In this document: piece after piece, positions 63,610 through 64,000 of the stretch | How positions within the stretch are numbered: the first letter of the stretch is position 1 | Layout of the letters: each line of letters opens with the position of its first letter | Source of the DNA: Halodesulfovibrio marinisediminis DSM 17456 | GTDB lineage: Bacteria; Desulfobacterota; Desulfovibrionia; Desulfovibrionales; Desulfovibrionaceae | NCBI RefSeq assembly: GCF_900129975.1 | Contig: NZ_FSRG01000004.1 | Location: 744,001-808,000 of the forward strand | DNA: 64,000 bases | Reading direction: 5' to 3' | Position numbers and translations under genes: made by a program | Notes under the pieces: model-generated | What the model was told of the DNA's origin: nothing | Databases searched by the model: none | What the model saw: only the letters and a program-made list of their open reading frames with translations

Positions 63610-64000
63610 ATGTGTAATCTACAGGTGCTTATTGTAGAAGATGATGCCGTGAGCGCAACTTTACATAAAACAATGTTGGAGAGTGAAGGGCACAGTATCG
63701 TTGGAGTTGCCCGTTCAGAAGATGAAGCAATAGAGTTGGCACGGAATAAAAATCCAGATTTAGTTTTGATGGATATATACCTTGAGGATGGTACGTCTGG
63801 GGTACATGCCGCAAAAGAGATGTATTCTTCGTACGCATTGCCGGTCATTTTCATTACATGCGGTACAGCAGTAGAACAACTACAAGAACTCGTCGACAGT
63901 GACGCGTTTGCTTTGATTAAGAAGCCGGTCAGTCTTGAAGAGCTGCGGGTAAATTTGAGCATTGTAATGCGTCGGGCTGCTGAAATTAAACAAAGCAAAG
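63610..64000 (+). CDS. Response regulator receiver protein (5' part, runs off the window)
   Basis: Phosphorylation-dependent signalling protein; the first 130 residues are visible. The receiver is intact: acidic pair Glu10-Asp11-Asp12 (LIVEDDAV), phosphoacceptor Asp55 (VLMDIYLEDG), Thr83 (IFITCG) and Lys105 (LIKKPVS). The receiver ends near residue 120 and the chain continues past the window, so an output domain (PAS, kinase or DNA-binding) may follow. The ATG at 63610 has CGGAG about 10 bp upstream. It stands 260 bp after thiD and its terminator, so it is a separate transcript. Confidence 0.88.
   Translation, partial: MCNLQVLIVEDDAVSATLHKTMLESEGHSIVGVARSEDEAIELARNKNPDLVLMDIYLEDGTSGVHAAKEMYSSYALPVIFITCGTAVEQLQELVDSDAFALIKKPVSLEELRVNLSIVMRRAAEIKQSK

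Overview
The window is a stretch of ordinary bacterial chromosome. It most resembles a marine member of the Desulfovibrionaceae (Halodesulfovibrio/Desulfovibrio type), a sulfate-reducing deltaproteobacterium. This is inferred from the gene set and arrangement: a tungstate transporter tupABC, an F-type ATP synthase split into an F1+stalk operon with two b-type subunits and a distant F0 operon, the redox repressor gene rex beside the F0 genes, a ZapB-ZapA-RNase Y cluster, a bactofilin downstream of the rod-shape genes, and flagellar genes. GC content is moderate. I see no tRNA, rRNA, CRISPR array, insertion sequence or prophage.

Layout. 1-7.4 kb: 5' part of rlmN, two secreted proteins of unknown function, an iron alcohol dehydrogenase, tupA-tupB-tupC with a terminator between tupA and tupB, and an MFS transporter. 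7.5-12.7 kb (minus): an atypical LytTR regulator, acs, purN, a LysR regulator and an AMMECR1 protein, tightly packed. 12.9-16.6 kb: glmU, zapB-like, zapA, rny. 16.8-22.7 kb: atp b', b, delta, alpha, gamma, beta, epsilon. 23.0-28.8 kb: mreB-mreC-mreD-mrdA-rodA, then a bactofilin. 28.9-36.1 kb: a YhcC-type radical SAM protein, an O6-alkylguanine repair protein, two small paralogous proteins of unknown function, a ZIP transporter, a diguanylate cyclase, an M29-like peptidase and a metallo-beta-lactamase-fold hydrolase. 36.1-37.1 kb has no convincing gene but strong hairpins. 37.1-41.5 kb: TPR protein, lipoprotein, GyrI-like protein, HU, glycerate kinase. 41.8-45.9 kb: an Fe-S flavoured cluster (RACo-like activator, Rsm22 methyltransferase, lipB, lipA). 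46.1-49.8 kb: flagellar or motility genes (fliM, MotE-like, fliJ) with truA. 50-54.3 kb: cobS, a SAM hydrolase, rex and the F0 operon (atpZ, atpI, atpB, atpE). 54.6-57.3 kb: RlmD-type methyltransferase, a 47-residue membrane protein, rfbA. 57.4-59.1 kb: an AT-rich gene desert with a GC-rich structured element. 59.2-64 kb (plus): rplU, rpmA, obgE, proB, thiD and the start of a response regulator.

How it fits together. The best-supported regulatory story joins the two halves of the ATP synthase. Both operons have a TTGAC-type -35, a 17-bp spacer and a TAA-type -10, followed about 10 bp downstream by an 18-bp Rex-like operator with one perfect TTGTGAA half-site. A third such site precedes rex itself, so NADH/NAD+ state probably controls F1, F0 and Rex together. 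The c subunit carries several Na+-type ligands. Other points of interest are a degenerate receiver in the regulator translationally coupled to acs, an in-operon attenuator in tup, a small paralogous family built on an EFPRSNK core, a non-canonical mreC start, and the unexplained structured elements at 36.5, 37.1 and 58.8 kb.
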